From: Owenia fusiformis
Taxonomy: Eukaryota; Annelida; Polychaeta; Sabellida; Oweniidae
Assembly (NCBI GenBank): GCA_903813345.2
Contig: CAIIXF020000006.1
Location: forward strand, 16,000,348-16,064,347
Direction of reading: 5' to 3'
Length of the DNA: 64,000 bases
Below, in pieces: positions 49,195 through 62,200 of the stretch. The translations under genes and the position numbers were made by a program. Position 1 is the stretch's first letter. Each line of letters begins with the position of its first letter. The notes under the pieces are model-generated. The model worked only from the letters and a program-made list of their open reading frames with translations, did not search any database and was not told the DNA's origin.

Positions 49195-50240
49195 CAATTT
49201 GACTTTATTTGGCTCTCAATATTGTTATTGTACAAAGGAAAGTTTGGTTGATTTAAAAAAAAGAATCCGGAATCTGAATGAAATAAAATGTTTATCCTAA
49301 TTTTTATCTATTTTGTTTTTTTTAAATTTTTAAAATACTTTTTGTTAAATCAACCAAACTTTCCTTTGTATAATTATGATATTGAGAAGAAAATGTTGTA
49401 TATGGTATTTTGTTCCAACGAGGTTTGGAAAGATATCTTATTTCATTCTCGAGAATTGGTAGAAAGGAACAAAAAACGATTGCACTAAAAAACAAAAAAA
49501 ATGTTAGCAAAAACAGTTATTTAAAGGGTTCTGATTAGCATCCCGTATAAAAACAATATGGCGGCTCCAGGCGAATCAACTGGATCAGTCCATTTTTAAG
49601 AAATAAGGGGAGTTCTGTAAAATCCAGTTTATTGAAATTGTCTTTGAGATAAAGTAATCCGTTTATAATGATTTTGAAAACGTAATCCAAAGAGTGATTG
49701 CGTTCAAATAATAAATGTACAACAGCCAAATATTCTTGTATTAGAAACCGGTTTGTCTTGCTTTGTTTCATTTGTAGGATATTTCATATTCCAAGCTGTG
49801 TGCAATTACGTTATGGGGAAATTTAGATGCCAATTTTTCCTTATTATACACAAATAGAAGATCCTGAAACTTCACCCATAAATGTGGAATTGATTTGTCA
49901 AAATAAAAATCACCCTTTTATAAATGTGTGACGATCTATAATATACTTATGCTATATAACAGTTAGAGGTGTTGACACAACGACCTTGAACCTGTGAACC
50001 CTTGAGTATTATTACGGGATCAGGCCTTTTATACTAAACGGTGAGCAACACCAGAAACGAGCGTTCGATTTGCTAAACGATATGCGTCACCCTTTAAATA
50101 TATATAAATAGTTTTCGCATTAAATTGTTGTCGATCAGTCAGCATTACATAAAGGATTGTGTTTTTTACAGAATGTTTTCAATAATTGGTTTAAGAAAAA
50201 AACATTTTTGAATTCAGGATACCATATCGATACCAATCCT
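49195..50240 (-). mobile_element. Second copy of the 4029-4797 foldback element, with extra internal sequence
   Basis: In reverse orientation it shares GGTATCGATATGGTAT, TTAAACCAATTATTGAAAAC, CTTTATGTAATGCTGACTGA, TTTTTTGTTCCTTTCTACCA and GTTGGAACAAAA with the 4029 copy. A stretch of several hundred bases (about 49515-50100) is absent from the shorter copy; it contains a minus-strand ORF of 78 codons of unknown nature (49535-49771). A strong palindrome near its left end pairs GTACAAAGGAAAGTTTGGTT (49230) with AACCAAACTTTCCTTTGTAT (49353). The left terminal repeat was not found. Confidence 0.6.
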
Positions 50241-50668
50241 TTTAAAAATTCTCTGAAACAAAAATGGCAGTCATAAAAAGGAAAATAGATCGCTTTTCAA
50301 TTCAGTTTTTTTTTACATTTTATTTCTTTTTCTACGAATGATATCAAATTTTCAAATATTGAATCAGTTAGAGCAATATATTGGTCACATATTCTGAAAA
50401 ATTCAAGATTCTGTTCAGTGACCTTTCCTAAGCTCCTACTTTTAGCTATTTTTCAGTCACATTTTCAGAGGGCTGAAAAAGTTATTTCATAATGTTAAGG
50501 GTCATTCTGACCATGTACATTGTGGTGATCCTGGTCATGTAAATGATACGTAGAACTAAAGGTCAAAACAGAACTCTGTTATCTTGGTTCAAAAAATATT
50601 CAAAACCCAGCATGGTTTTCACTTTCTGTTTTGTCATTTTCTGTTAGCACCCAGCACCATGGCACCTT

Positions 50669-50800
50669 AACATGACAAAATGTCACCACTTTGTTGCTCA
50701 CAATATTATGAGTTCAATCTTTATTAGTCAGATTTGAATTTCTGAGAACTTATAGATGATTTCGACAAAATGGTCAATTTGAAGCAAGTTGAAGAAAGAC
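50669..50800 (+). repeat. Dispersed repeat, copy 2 (AACATGACAAAATGTCACCAC family)
   Basis: Similar to 3811-3940, sharing AACATGACAAAATGTCACCA, TTTCTGAGAACTTATAGATG and AAGCAAGTTGA. No ORF. Confidence 0.45.
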
Positions 50801-51088
50801 CCTTTTTGACCTTGAAAAGGTCATTGAAGGTGAAACCCCAAATCGAAAGTCAGATTTGAACACATACATGATTTTGAAAAACTGAAGTCAGTCCAAGTTA
50901 TCCGAAGTTGTAAGAATTTGTTACAGACGTATAGCAATTTTTCGACAATGTCTCCAATTAGATGTACCTTATGTGGATGGCAATGATCAATCAACTTTGT
51001 ATAAACAAATCTTTTTTGTACAAGTTGGAAAAAGTTTGTCCACCCTTTTATAATTTTAAGCTGAGCATTTCACCTCTTATTTCATGTA

Positions 51089-51468
51089 CAGGGTGTCCCG
51101 AAAGTATGGGGCCCCCCCTTGGCAGACATATACCAGTGTCGTCATAGCAAGTGTCATATATCATTTTAAAGCTTATCCAAAGTTACATTGATTCACCAAG
51201 TATCATGGTTCAACTCTCAAATGTGAAAAAATTACAGGCATTTCAAAATTTAGTGTTTGGTCAAAATTAAGTTCAATTTTAAGCCAAATCACTAGTCAAT
51301 GTGTCCTCCCGGGCCATCTTAACAGCAGCAATTCTTTTCGTGTCGGATGGATATTGAGTTGGAAAAAGAGAACGGTGTGGGTAGAAACTCTAAGGAAACT
51401 CTTCTAAAGTCCCTTAACAGGTTTTAAGAGGGTTATAAAATTCCACACTCCTATTTGAAGGGCTTTTG
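51089..51468 (+). mobile_element. Truncated copy of the 30013-30655 MITE
   Basis: Starts at TA then CAGGGTGTCCCGAAAGTATG and follows the left arm and loop of the 30013 element closely, through GAACGGTGTGGGTAGAAAC, to CCTATTTGAAGGGCTT. The right arm is missing. Confidence 0.8.
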
Positions 51469-51530
51469 CAACTGTCATGCCATTTTCAAGTCTAAATTGT
51501 TAACACTCTTGAAAGAGTTTATATCTAAGG

Positions 51531-51800
51531 CTGAATTTGCAAATGCAACTATCTGCTACCAGGCTGATCTTGATAATAAACTCATTTAAATATTAATAGT
51601 TCCTATCCTGGTACTGCAGGCTGGGCGTCAAACCCAAACACTGACCTAAATAACAGGTTACATGGTTATTCTGCCTATTTATGCAGCAAGTAACAAGGAC
51701 TTCTGATCTGTTTGCCAATTGATTTGCAAAATTATTGTTTAATTTATGCAAACCAATAGGTTAATCCGGTAGCTGCTAGTTGCATTCACAAATACAAGCC
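51531..51800. mobile_element. MITE with GGTAGC...GCAACTA ends
   Basis: The left end TTTGCAAATGCAACTATCTG and CTACC is the inverted partner of GGTAGCTGCTAGTTGCATTC near 51768. Length is about 265 bases, with no coding capacity. It begins just past the truncation of the preceding MITE. Confidence 0.5.
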
Positions 51801-52149
51801 ACGTCTCAAATCAATGCTTATTTCAGGCAATTTGGATTTTTCAGAGGTAAATGGGCGAGTGCTTTTAAAAGGTGGCAGCACCATCTAGTCATGGGATTCC
51901 AGGAAATATTTGTTTATTTCACTCATTTGGCAGGCAGAAACATACTGCTGACAAGTCACATGACAAGTACTTCATAATGGGAGAAACTTTCAAAGTGAAC
52001 TAGAAAGCGGTACCTCCACAAATAGCAAATCCCAACAAACACTATATAAATCATGAATCTGTAGGCACTATGTAAAATCACCATCTACTCTTCCCCTCAA
52101 TAAATATTTGAGGTCATTGTAGTATCATCTAACCATACTTTAAAGATAA

Positions 52150-52313
52150 AGCTACCAATATACATCTTTCCACCAAATATGAAGAAAATCTGTCGACTTG
52201 TATTTGAGTTATCTTCCAGACGGACGGATGGACGGATGGATGGACAGACTGACTGAGGGACTGCCGGACAGAGGGCTATATCCCTTCCGAACCATGTTCA
52301 TTGGGATAATTAA
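52150..52313 (+). repeat. Right end of the 5923-7200 family
   Basis: ACCAAATATGAAGAAAATC, TTTGAGTTATCTTCCAGACG, then GACGGATGGACGGATGGATG and finally TTCATTGGGATAATTAA. It parallels 7065-7200. Confidence 0.65.
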
Positions 52314-54219
52314 GGCCTAATTGTTTTATGGTCTACTTCATCACAAACATTTGTAAACACAACACAGGAATACACATTACACAAACTGTATTTTTAAAAT
52401 CTGCCAACACATTTTACAGTTTTACATTTTACATGATTTACAATGGGAAATCTTTTGAAAACAAGAGCATAAAATATATCTTTACTTTTATGATAAAATA
52501 AAATACCATATTGTAATAAAAATAATTCAAATGGGAATTTTCAGTGAAAATCATGTCATGACAAAATGTATTTTGAATGTTCTTTCCTAAAATAAAAATT
52601 AAAAAAAAGCTCACTGAAACATTAATGGAATACACAATATGATAAAATCCTCTCGGCTACAATCGATCCTGTTCAGATGACCCATATTGTCGGATTGCTG
52701 AGTGTGGTGTATCCAAGTCTTATTGTTGAACTTATGAATCACACTATCTGGATGTCATACTTGCTGATGAATTTCAATCAGCTTGGCTGGTGAAGATCCT
52801 GATCCTTTGACAATTCTGCTCCTTTGTTTCGACTTTTGTCACAAATAGTCATTCATGGTGTCCATGATTCACAATCTTTGACTCTGCTTATGTCTTACAG
52901 CTAGTTTAGTCTACTATATTTACAACGTCTTTTTATCCATGTTATAATATTCAGACTAAATGAACACTTATTTCCATTACACATAGCTGATGTACAGGGT
53001 TTTAAGTGACGATATTGTCACTTTAGTGTCTTTATCATGTGATGATACCTAAAAGAACATTAAAATAATAAAGTTAGGTTTATATTTGAACAATACTATC
53101 AGAATTTAAAGAATTTTTTGAACTGCTCAATTTTTCACAAAAGTGAGTAAATAGCCAGTTTCCTCTTCATTTTCCTCAGAAAGTTTCTAAGGATGTTCTA
53201 TGGTTTTTAATAATGGAATTTCAACTCCACAAAGGAATTAAAATTACATAAAATCATAGAATATTCTAACATGACATTAAAACTTTCTCCATATACAAAA
53301 CACAAATGATTTCAGATTGGTACTATCGCTTGAATACATATCAATTTTTAACATTCCATATGTTAGCTCATCAATTCACAATTTGATTTCTAAAACAGAC
53401 TGCTTCAATGAATAAATCATTTACAACTCAAATTGCTCAATTTGACCAATCATATTGCAGTATTGAGTTTGTTCTTATTTGATAATGTACATGAAGAGAC
53501 AAAAAACTAGGCTATAACTTTCAGACAGTCACGAGAATAACTGACCCAAAGAACATATATTTAGAACTCATGGCAGGTCTCTCGTACAATATATTATTGT
53601 ACAATATATTTTACAATTATTACAATCTGTATTACTGTTTTACTCTTGTTCCTTGCAATTTTGGAATAGATTGAAATTTTCAAATCTGCCAAATTGTGAA
53701 TGCCAAATTAAGAACAAATACATGAAATACAGCATACAATAATATCAACATGCACATTTAAGCTCATTGGAATAATTAGAGACAATTAGGATCGGATGTC
53801 AGAGTGTGTATCTACTATCTAATATATACTTTATACGACAAAATATTGGTTCTTTCAGATTTCTTCTCACATAATGTATTTTTGCATCATGTTAGAATCA
53901 TAATACAGATATAACAGCAAGGGTGGTTGAAAACATATCTTGTGTGACACATATCTAGTGTTATCAGCTTCAAGTGTTTGCTTTTCTTGAATATTGTGAA
54001 TTATGTTTCATAAAATTCAACTGTCTATGATGACTAGTATTCCATGGATCATATTTCACAATATTTTAGACAAATGATATCAATAATTTACTTATGAACA
54101 TACCCTTGATGTTTCATCTATACTTCAATTTAACAAACACAATTTCAATACAGAACTTTCATTCTTCACATGTTTATCACACTAAAAGTGTTTTTCTGTA
54201 TAAAAAGTTCAATATCTAT

Positions 54220-54390
54220 AGGATACTGATTATATCCCACAGTGGATATTGATTATACCTGTATGTGGATATCGATTGCATCCCATAGCAGATATCAATT
54301 ATATTATATCCCACAGCAGCTATTGATTATATCCCACTATAGATAACAATTATATCCTTAAGTGAATACTGATTATATTCCACAGATATG
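54220..54390 (+). repeat. Minisatellite, about 30-base unit
   Basis: Five to six diverged units of the type GATTATATCCCACAGTGGATA. Copies at about 54229, 54251, 54281, 54307, 54335 and 54371. Confidence 0.6.
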
Positions 54391-57119
54391 CAATTTAACA
54401 TACAAATATGAATGCAAGACTTATTATCAAAAAATTGTAGTAAACTCAGTTTTGATATGTTAGTGAAGAACTATTTATTCACTTTCCTAAGATATGTATC
54501 ACAGATTTCTTCAGGCAATAAGATACATTATACTTTGTTTTTCTCTTTTAATTGTTATTCAATAGCCAAACACAGTTTTGTTCAAAATGATGAAAGCAAT
54601 TTGTGTACAAAGATGTATTTTGTTAGTTTAAAGTTAGTTAAATAATTTATAATTATTTACATACATGTGCAGATAAGAGGAATGTGAGCTACATTGTACT
54701 TTAAATGTGTTTCTGAAATATCAGCCTGTAACCTAAACTAACAATAGACTATTATGTAGAAACAGACCTTCCTTTCTGAAAATATCAAAGCTTGACAAAA
54801 TTGCTCAAGTAGTTAGCCACTCGTGTTGTGTTATTCCAAAATCAGTGGAGTGATTGTGCTTTTTTACTTAGCCATTTTCTAAAGCTTTGATATATACCAG
54901 TAGAGATAAGAAGGTATGTCTCAATGTCTAGTTTTTGCTGTGAAATAAATATGTTTTGAGGTATTATAGATTATAGAGTAACTGACAAATAATTTTCCCC
55001 TATGTGGTGAGAACCTATCATGAATTTATAATTAAAACCCCCATTTTTGACTGAATTATGTTTTCATTTGAACTCTGAAAAAGAAACATGACATACATTT
55101 CCTAACAAATAAATAATGCAATTATACTATAATAAAAATGTGTACATAATGGCATGCATATGTGTTATTGATATATCAATATAAACTTGTAGACTTTATA
55201 TATTACTACAAAAATAGAAATAGGTATAATTTGGCCAGGTGGCTATCAATTCAGACCATTTACTTGGCAATCATAGCAATTATCAGCAGACACCCTTTTT
55301 ATCTCCATGAAGTTGAATTATTATTTTCCATTAAGAATTTAAGGCAGGCAGAGTAAAATGAATTATCTGGGGCTAGTTTCTGGAAAAATATTGCCATGCT
55401 TGAACTCCAAGTTGTGGTATTGCCAACATAAGGATAATTTCCTCGAGTAAATACACAATTTTCACTTTCACATAATTTTCATGATTTCTCTTGTTTACAA
55501 GTATATGCGGGTATATTCAAAATCATAAGTGGTTGCTGTGCCCATTTGTTTCATTATAATACCGGTATGGTTATTAAATTTTCAGGAGTCCATGTACACT
55601 ATTTTTAAAAACAGGAATCAATGTGCAATATTTTTAGAAATAGAATCAATGTACAATATTTTTAGAAATATAATCAATGCACAATATTTTTAATGGCCCC
55701 CTGTGTATGTTCTGGTTTACTGATGTTATATACAATAAGTCTAAAAGCCATCCTACTCTACCCTCCTTAAAGAGAGATATAATTAATCATAAACTTGATC
55801 ACATATGAAAGCAGAAGCAATACACGTGGTGATATTTGACTTGGAACAGTTAAAGGAATACTTCTTCCAACCGAATTACTATCTTTATATGGTTGATAAA
55901 ACATTTTTTTTTTATACATAATTAAAATGTGAGAAAATATTTTGGTATGCTCAAAATTGACAATTAAAAAAAATTCAGTAGTCATTTCCAAGATGCTGCA
56001 ATCTTTCAAAATTTCTAACAGGAAGTGATTTAACCGACTTTTAACCTTGCTTTTTAAAGCAAATAAGAGTAGCAAAATTCAACTACTGGAACTCGATCCT
56101 TCTCATTATATGTGGAATTTGAATAGACAATATTTCAATTAGACATTCTTTAAATGAAAAAGCCTGTGACATCACTTCCTGTTGACCTTTGAAGAAGGCA
56201 GCCCACTTGAAAAAACAATACATTTTTAATTGATCAAATTTGACCTAACCAATTTTCACACATATAGATAGCTTATAATTGGTTATGACAGCATTATCGT
56301 GAAAGCAACAGGTTAGTATCCCTTTAAAGGGTGATGACCATATGACTGTTACACATGCTCTTTGACAAAAAAGGACACAGCAACATCTAATAATATAGTC
56401 ATCATCCTATGCAAATATAAACTGATACAAACACCTAATCTCTATATTAAGTCTTATTCTAACTCAAACAAGACATATTTGGAAGAGCTGACACACCGTT
56501 TTTTCTAATAATATGGAGAATCTTTTTTGTGACATCACAATCAACATGCAATGGACCTCAAGGCTAGAGTTTTTACAAAAAGGGAATGTTAGATAAACAT
56601 TTGCAATTGAAAAGGTACCTTCAATAACATAGAAGGAATAATCCATCCCAGATATTCTAGTTTATATAATTTATAAGATTAATACTCCCTAATTCATATA
56701 GCACATTTAATATAATCTCTATCATGTAAATACAACAGGCCCTTGAACAAAACTGTATACCAGTATGTCCTTTATTGATGCACTGATTTCTGATCTTTTA
56801 GAAGAAAATCTATTTGATGTTTTGTGGGCTACAAACATTACTGTATATCATCAAACAATTTAACACCTAAAAGTTTACTTCAACTCTATTCTACTCCTCA
56901 TTCTATTGACAGGTTATTTGATGTTGGAATTGTCTTTGGAGTATATCCCTTTCCAATCATTCAAAATGTCAATCGTCTAATAGGGATTTGGCCAGTATAC
57001 ATGAAATGATGAATAGATTATTTGATTAAACACTTAACAGGAGTTTTACCCACAACACAGTTGCTTATGGATATGATCTAGAAGGCCAGCTTCCAACCAA
57101 AATAGGATAATATCTAACG

Positions 57120-57262
57120 AGGCATTAACATGCAAAATGTCACCACCTGCCATTTGTTACAGATGCCAACTGCCAAATGTAAAAAAAACAATCACCGAAT
57201 GCTATCCACAAAAGGTAAAGAAGACTATAACAATATGTCACCACTTCTGGTGGTGACATAAT
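57120..57262 (+). repeat. Fullest copy of the ATGCAAAATGTCACCACC repeat family
   Basis: Starts GAGGCATTAACATGCAAAAT, has GCCATTTGTTACAGATGCCA in the middle and ends in a hairpin (57234-57260) with arms TATGTCACCAC and GTGGTGACATA. Other copies are at 4840, 24062, 29268 and 44025. Structure with a short unique body and a terminal hairpin is unlike standard SINEs. Confidence 0.65.
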
Positions 57263-58692
57263 AGACCAAGCTTTAGTGTTTTCAAGTCAAGAGATTTGAT
57301 CCTTTATTATATACATTGCCCAAAAAGGCAATTTGTAAAAAGTATAAAAAATATATTGGGTATTTTTATAAATAGTTAAAAATATAGATTGTTTATTATA
57401 TTGCCATTTTAAGGCATGCATACATAATGCATTTTGTAAACCCTGTTTCAAAATACTATATTTTTGGTAATGCGTTTCTCATGTTGCTTTTGTGCTTGCC
57501 TTTAATTGCATAGTATAACTTACTGTGAATACAAAATATAACGAATCAAAAAAAGTATTGGCATATAATTATGTCACATCATACTCTGTACAAAGGCACG
57601 GAACACCTGAGAAGTTTAAGAATATTCGTATGATGAATATTAATAATACTGATATGGTTATTCAAGGACAGTTTTTGACAATACCAAATTATGATAGTAC
57701 CTTTCACAAACCAGTTTTTTCAAACAAGAATAATAATTGAGGACTACCTAATTTGAAGTATCACAAACTAATCTTTCCACAGTTTTATATCAGGTTTGGA
57801 TCTATCTATTATCATGTTCTTAAGAAGTTCTTCAACTTCTATAGAAACAATGAAATATATAAACTGATAAATGACTTATGGCATGGCCATTAGAGCCTTT
57901 ACTAAAACATTTAGGTGACATCATGTTCCTTATGCTTACGGAAATATCTAACTATATTGTCTCAATCTCAAATGAATAGCATTTTTGGCAGTTTGGTGCA
58001 TATTAAAACACACTCCATTTACTATATTTATAATATAACACAATGTTGAGAAATTCAAAGGTTGTTGCTTTATAATTTGCCAATTGATGTGTAAAAAGCA
58101 GTCAATTGATACAATGAAAGAACAACCTTGAAAACGTCAACCTATTTGGAGATGTGTACACACATTTTCTACTTCGAGTCTTAATCTTATCTAATTCAAC
58201 CCTTGATCTGTTATGACATAATAAAAAGGAACTCATTTTAGAGAATAAACTTTAAGTGGAAACCCCATTTTCCAAACTACAAATTCATGCATGATTTATT
58301 CAATGGAAACATCAATAAATTCTGCAGGTATAGTAGTATATTGCTGAATGGCAAATGCAGCGGCATCAATGATGTTTCCATTGAAATGTGCTCTTCGCAA
58401 AAAAGTCCAATATTTTCACACATGTAAGTTTATAATATCAGTTTCTGTAAATTCAGACTATTCAATTATCAAAACATTTTCAATGAATTAAAATTCTTTT
58501 CATGGAATCTAAGATTTAGATGAAAACATGGACTTTTGAGCGATAGTATACAATACACAGCATATTATGTTTACATCATGTTATAAACAGTAAGGCCTGA
58601 AACAAAATATCTCGAGGTAGATGCGAGATGCCGCTACAACTGACTCCATTGTGATGTCACACTTCCCATGATGCATCAATCTAAAGAGCGTC

Positions 58693-58698
58693 TTTATT
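58693..58698 (-). terminator. Candidate CPSF6 polyadenylation signal AATAAA
   Basis: AATAAA on the minus strand 325 bases after the CPSF6 stop codon. Another lies near 58290. The actual site is unknown. Confidence 0.3.
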
Positions 58699-59022
58699 GC
58701 ATTGCAGTTGCATTGGTCCTACACTCTGTAAAGGCAAAAATTCAAATTCCATCAAACTGTCTAAATAAGTTAAATTACATGTTACTAACATGAAGAGATA
58801 TGAGTTGTGTTACCATTAACCCCAAAAAGCACTTAGAAAACAATGCCACATTTTAAGAGTTTCTACCAATGGCTTACCCTACCTCACACATTCTGTAGAG
58901 CCTGCAATCTCCTGATGCCATCTTACATAGCTAATTTTTTTATTTGACATAAATTACTGGTATCATATTTGCACTGGCAATGGCAACACAACCCTCTAGG
59001 ATATAACTGTACCTATGCTAAA

Positions 59023-59290
59023 CTAGTGACGTGAACTTCGGTATTCACGTTCACGATCCGAATGATGTCTTGATTCTTCATATCGCGATCGTTCGGATCG
59101 CTCTCTGTCTGAGTCACGTCTGTCTCTGTCATCCCTCTCTGAACGTCTACTACTTTCTCGGTAATCCCCGCGACTCTCCCTCTCTCTGCTTCGTGATCTA
59201 TGTCTGGAGCGCTTTGATTCACTTCGTTCCCGATCTCTTGATCGCGACCTAGTCCTGCCTCGCTCGCGACTGGTTCCTCTGGCTACAGGC
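59023..59290 (-). CDS. CPSF6: CPSF6 terminal exon, RS-like domain
   Basis: Encodes 88 residues rich in R, S, E and D ([38 protein letters not shown]), ending EREYRSSRH and TAG at 59025-59023. The RS/RE domain is known to serve nuclear import and splicing-factor-like contacts. The ORFs in other frames here are shadows. Confidence 0.92.
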
Positions 59291-62200
59291 CTGGAATTTG
59301 AATGTTAGAACCAATTAAGAAAAGTAGACGAAAGCTGTTGAAAAACATGACTATCGTACCAACAAATTGGCATTCACATAATATGGGAGAATAAAACCAT
59401 GCTAACATAAAAATAATAACATAGACAGCAGAATTTCCAAGAGCTGAATAATGAAGTGTTCAAATGTTGAAGGGTTCGATATATACATGTACAGGTTTTA
59501 CTGTATAGGAAATTGAATTCTACAAAAAAATTTCCATTCATTGCTACATTCACATATATATTTCTTGTCCATTCACCTACAATAGATAATAACACTGAAA
59601 TCCACTTACTTTTGTCCATAAGACTTTGACTCAATGCCATGTAGTGTATCTTGTAGAGAACTAACTAAGATCTTACACCTGTCATCATTGCTGATCTTGG
59701 ACTGTTTGATGAGAGATATTGCAGTCACTAAAGTTTCTATTGCGCTAGCATATTCACCTTCAAACAGAAATAATCATTTTAAAAAAATGTACTTGTGTTA
59801 TCTGGCTTTACATGTATACTAGGGTCATTGAATAGGTTCAGAAAAATGTCTTACTAAAGGAATATGTAACCGTAGGTAGGATGCATGAACCCTATTCGCT
59901 TACACTGCCAAAATTTGTCTACTAGGTTAAACACTTACAATGGTAACCAAGATGATGTTTGGTCTGTATCATTTTATAGAATTTTAGGGCCTTTCAAGTT
60001 TTCAAAGGCCATGGCTACAGACTTGAGTTAACATTTGTGGGCACAAACAGAACATATAACATACCAGCACTCGCGTCTTGAACAGCTCGTGATATAGCAC
60101 TACTTGAAACAGTCTTGTTTCGCTGGAGGATCTCCTCAAATTCTTGTTCACTCATAGCAGGGGCAGGTGGCTCATGTCTACAAAAACAGATTTGCTGGTC
60201 TACTCAACAAAGTTTAAGATTAAAAGCAAGATGTGTGATGTGCATTTGCATCTGTAAAGATCTTCAAGTGAAACAGATTAATTGAGTTCTAGACTAGATT
60301 TCTTGTGCCACCCTCAGACACATCAATCAGCCATGACACAGCGACAGACAATTTCAGGTATGGTTATAAAAATAGAGATGACCGAGCTCAAATGAGCAAA
60401 GGACACAACAATTCTGATATCCTAACTATTCTTAAATATTTTGTATACATTCAACCTACCTCTCTGGGCGTCCATATGGATCACCCCCTGGTCCTGGACC
60501 AGGATAACCTACAGGGGCAGAAGGTCTCATGTAGGGGTCCACAGGCTGAAATAGCCAGGTACATATTAAATACATATGGAAGTCGTTTTTAAATAGGATG
60601 ATTCAAAAGAATATTGTGAATGATGATGAGGCATGGAATTTAGTGTAACTTGTATAATGACAGACTTATTAATAGTTATTCAGAAATGAAGAAAATCAAT
60701 TCAAGTTTGAAAAGTCCAAATAAATCAACACTTTTAGCCCAGTTGAGAAAAAATCCCAGGGAAATGAAATGGAAGATATAAGAATGAAAATGGAATATGT
60801 AAAATTGAAATGGAACATGTAATTGAAATGGAATATTTAAAATTGAAATGGAATATGTAAATGAAATGGAATACTGTAGATTGGGTTAATTTGGCGCCCG
60901 CTTTAATTTGGCGAATTTGGCGAAATTGAGAAATTCGCCAATATAAATCTTCGCCAAAATTTAGAATGAATCCCCGGGAATTATCTAGGGTATTTCGTCC
61001 AGTGTATTTAGGTCATTTCCGGTTTAGTTTTTTCCAAAAATATGAAAAAATGTCTCTCATAAACTGGCTCAGAACTGGTCCGTCACTCATTAATACTCAG
61101 GGAAAAACTAGAAAGGAAAAGCATGGTAAAGTAGCAGCATCGATCGAGGTGCAAAATGTAAAGGATGATCCCACAAAAATGTACAAACGTGGTGAATATC
61201 GCTAGTGGTCCTCAAAAGAACATAGCCAAACATGCCCATTTACATGGCAATTCGCAAACAGCGCGGCGCGTAAGTTAATTAAATTTTTTTTGCATATCCG
61301 CCAAATTAAATAGCCGCCAATATGCCAAAAATGGCAAAATCGCCAAATTAAGTAGCGCCAAATTAACCCAATCTACAGTATGTAAATGAAATGGAATATT
61401 TAAAATTAAAATGGAATATCGAAATGAAAAGGAAAATGAAAAATTGAAATGGAACATGTAAATGAAATGGAATGTTTAAAATTGAAATGGAACATGTAAA
61501 TGAAATGGAATATTTAAAATGGAATATATAAGACTTACCCTGGCATTTGGGTCTGGACCTGGTACTGGAACAGGTCTTCCATACTGATCCACAGGCTGAA
61601 AAAGTAAGTGAGATTGACATGATTGGAAGACATTAGTAAATGGTGACTTATCCCTGGTTTGTTCACAATCGTTACAAAAGCACAACTTTGACAAACTTTT
61701 GGGGTTGTCGAGTTGGCCCAGAAGGCTTGAACGCCGGAACGTTCGAGCTAGGCGATTGGGCGCCGTAACCACGAGGTTGCGAGTTCGAGACGCGTGTGGT
61801 CCTTGTGTTTATTCATTTGAAATATCCACAAAATAGAAGCAACAAAATAGCTTCAATTCAGAACTCATTGGTGAGTTAATATTTTTTATCTTAGTTTGAG
61901 TAGAGAACTTTTATAGTGGGTCAACAGAAAAGAAGATGTACTTACTGCACCCTGGGGTGGTTGTGCCTGTGGGGGGAAGAATGCAGGGTTGACATGTGGC
62001 TGGGGGGCTGCTGCACCTGGGTGGCCTGGGGGAAGACCTGGTTGCATTGGGATACCTTAATATACACAGATACAGAAAATGAGATTAAGCAGACAAGTCT
62101 TGCAAGATATGCAAGATATCAAATACTTCGTAATTTATTCTGACTTAGGATAAAAAATATGTTAGTATTACTGGATTCTGGAATCTCAAACATCATTAAG

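Larger units (their letters stand above)
49041..59022. other. Intergenic region between CPSF6 and LRP5/6, no convincing gene
   Basis: About 10 kb downstream of CPSF6 and upstream of LRP5/6. It is AT-rich and holds several repeat elements, listed separately. The plus-strand ORF at 57525-57740 and similar short ORFs lack splice signals and recognisable domains. Distal LRP5/6 promoter elements may lie here. Confidence 0.5.

Noticed and set aside
57525-57740. Plus-strand ORF of 71 codons as a small gene
   Set aside because: AT-rich, Asn/Lys-rich, no promoter, splice or domain evidence.
59013-59222. Minus-strand ORF starting [16 protein letters not shown]
   Set aside because: Off-frame shadow of the CPSF6 RS exon; the true frame is R/S/E/D-rich and joins the upstream exon in phase.
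60305-60592. Plus-strand ORF of 95 codons
   Set aside because: Antisense to the CPSF6 exon 60460-60545 and flanking intron; no splice or homology support.
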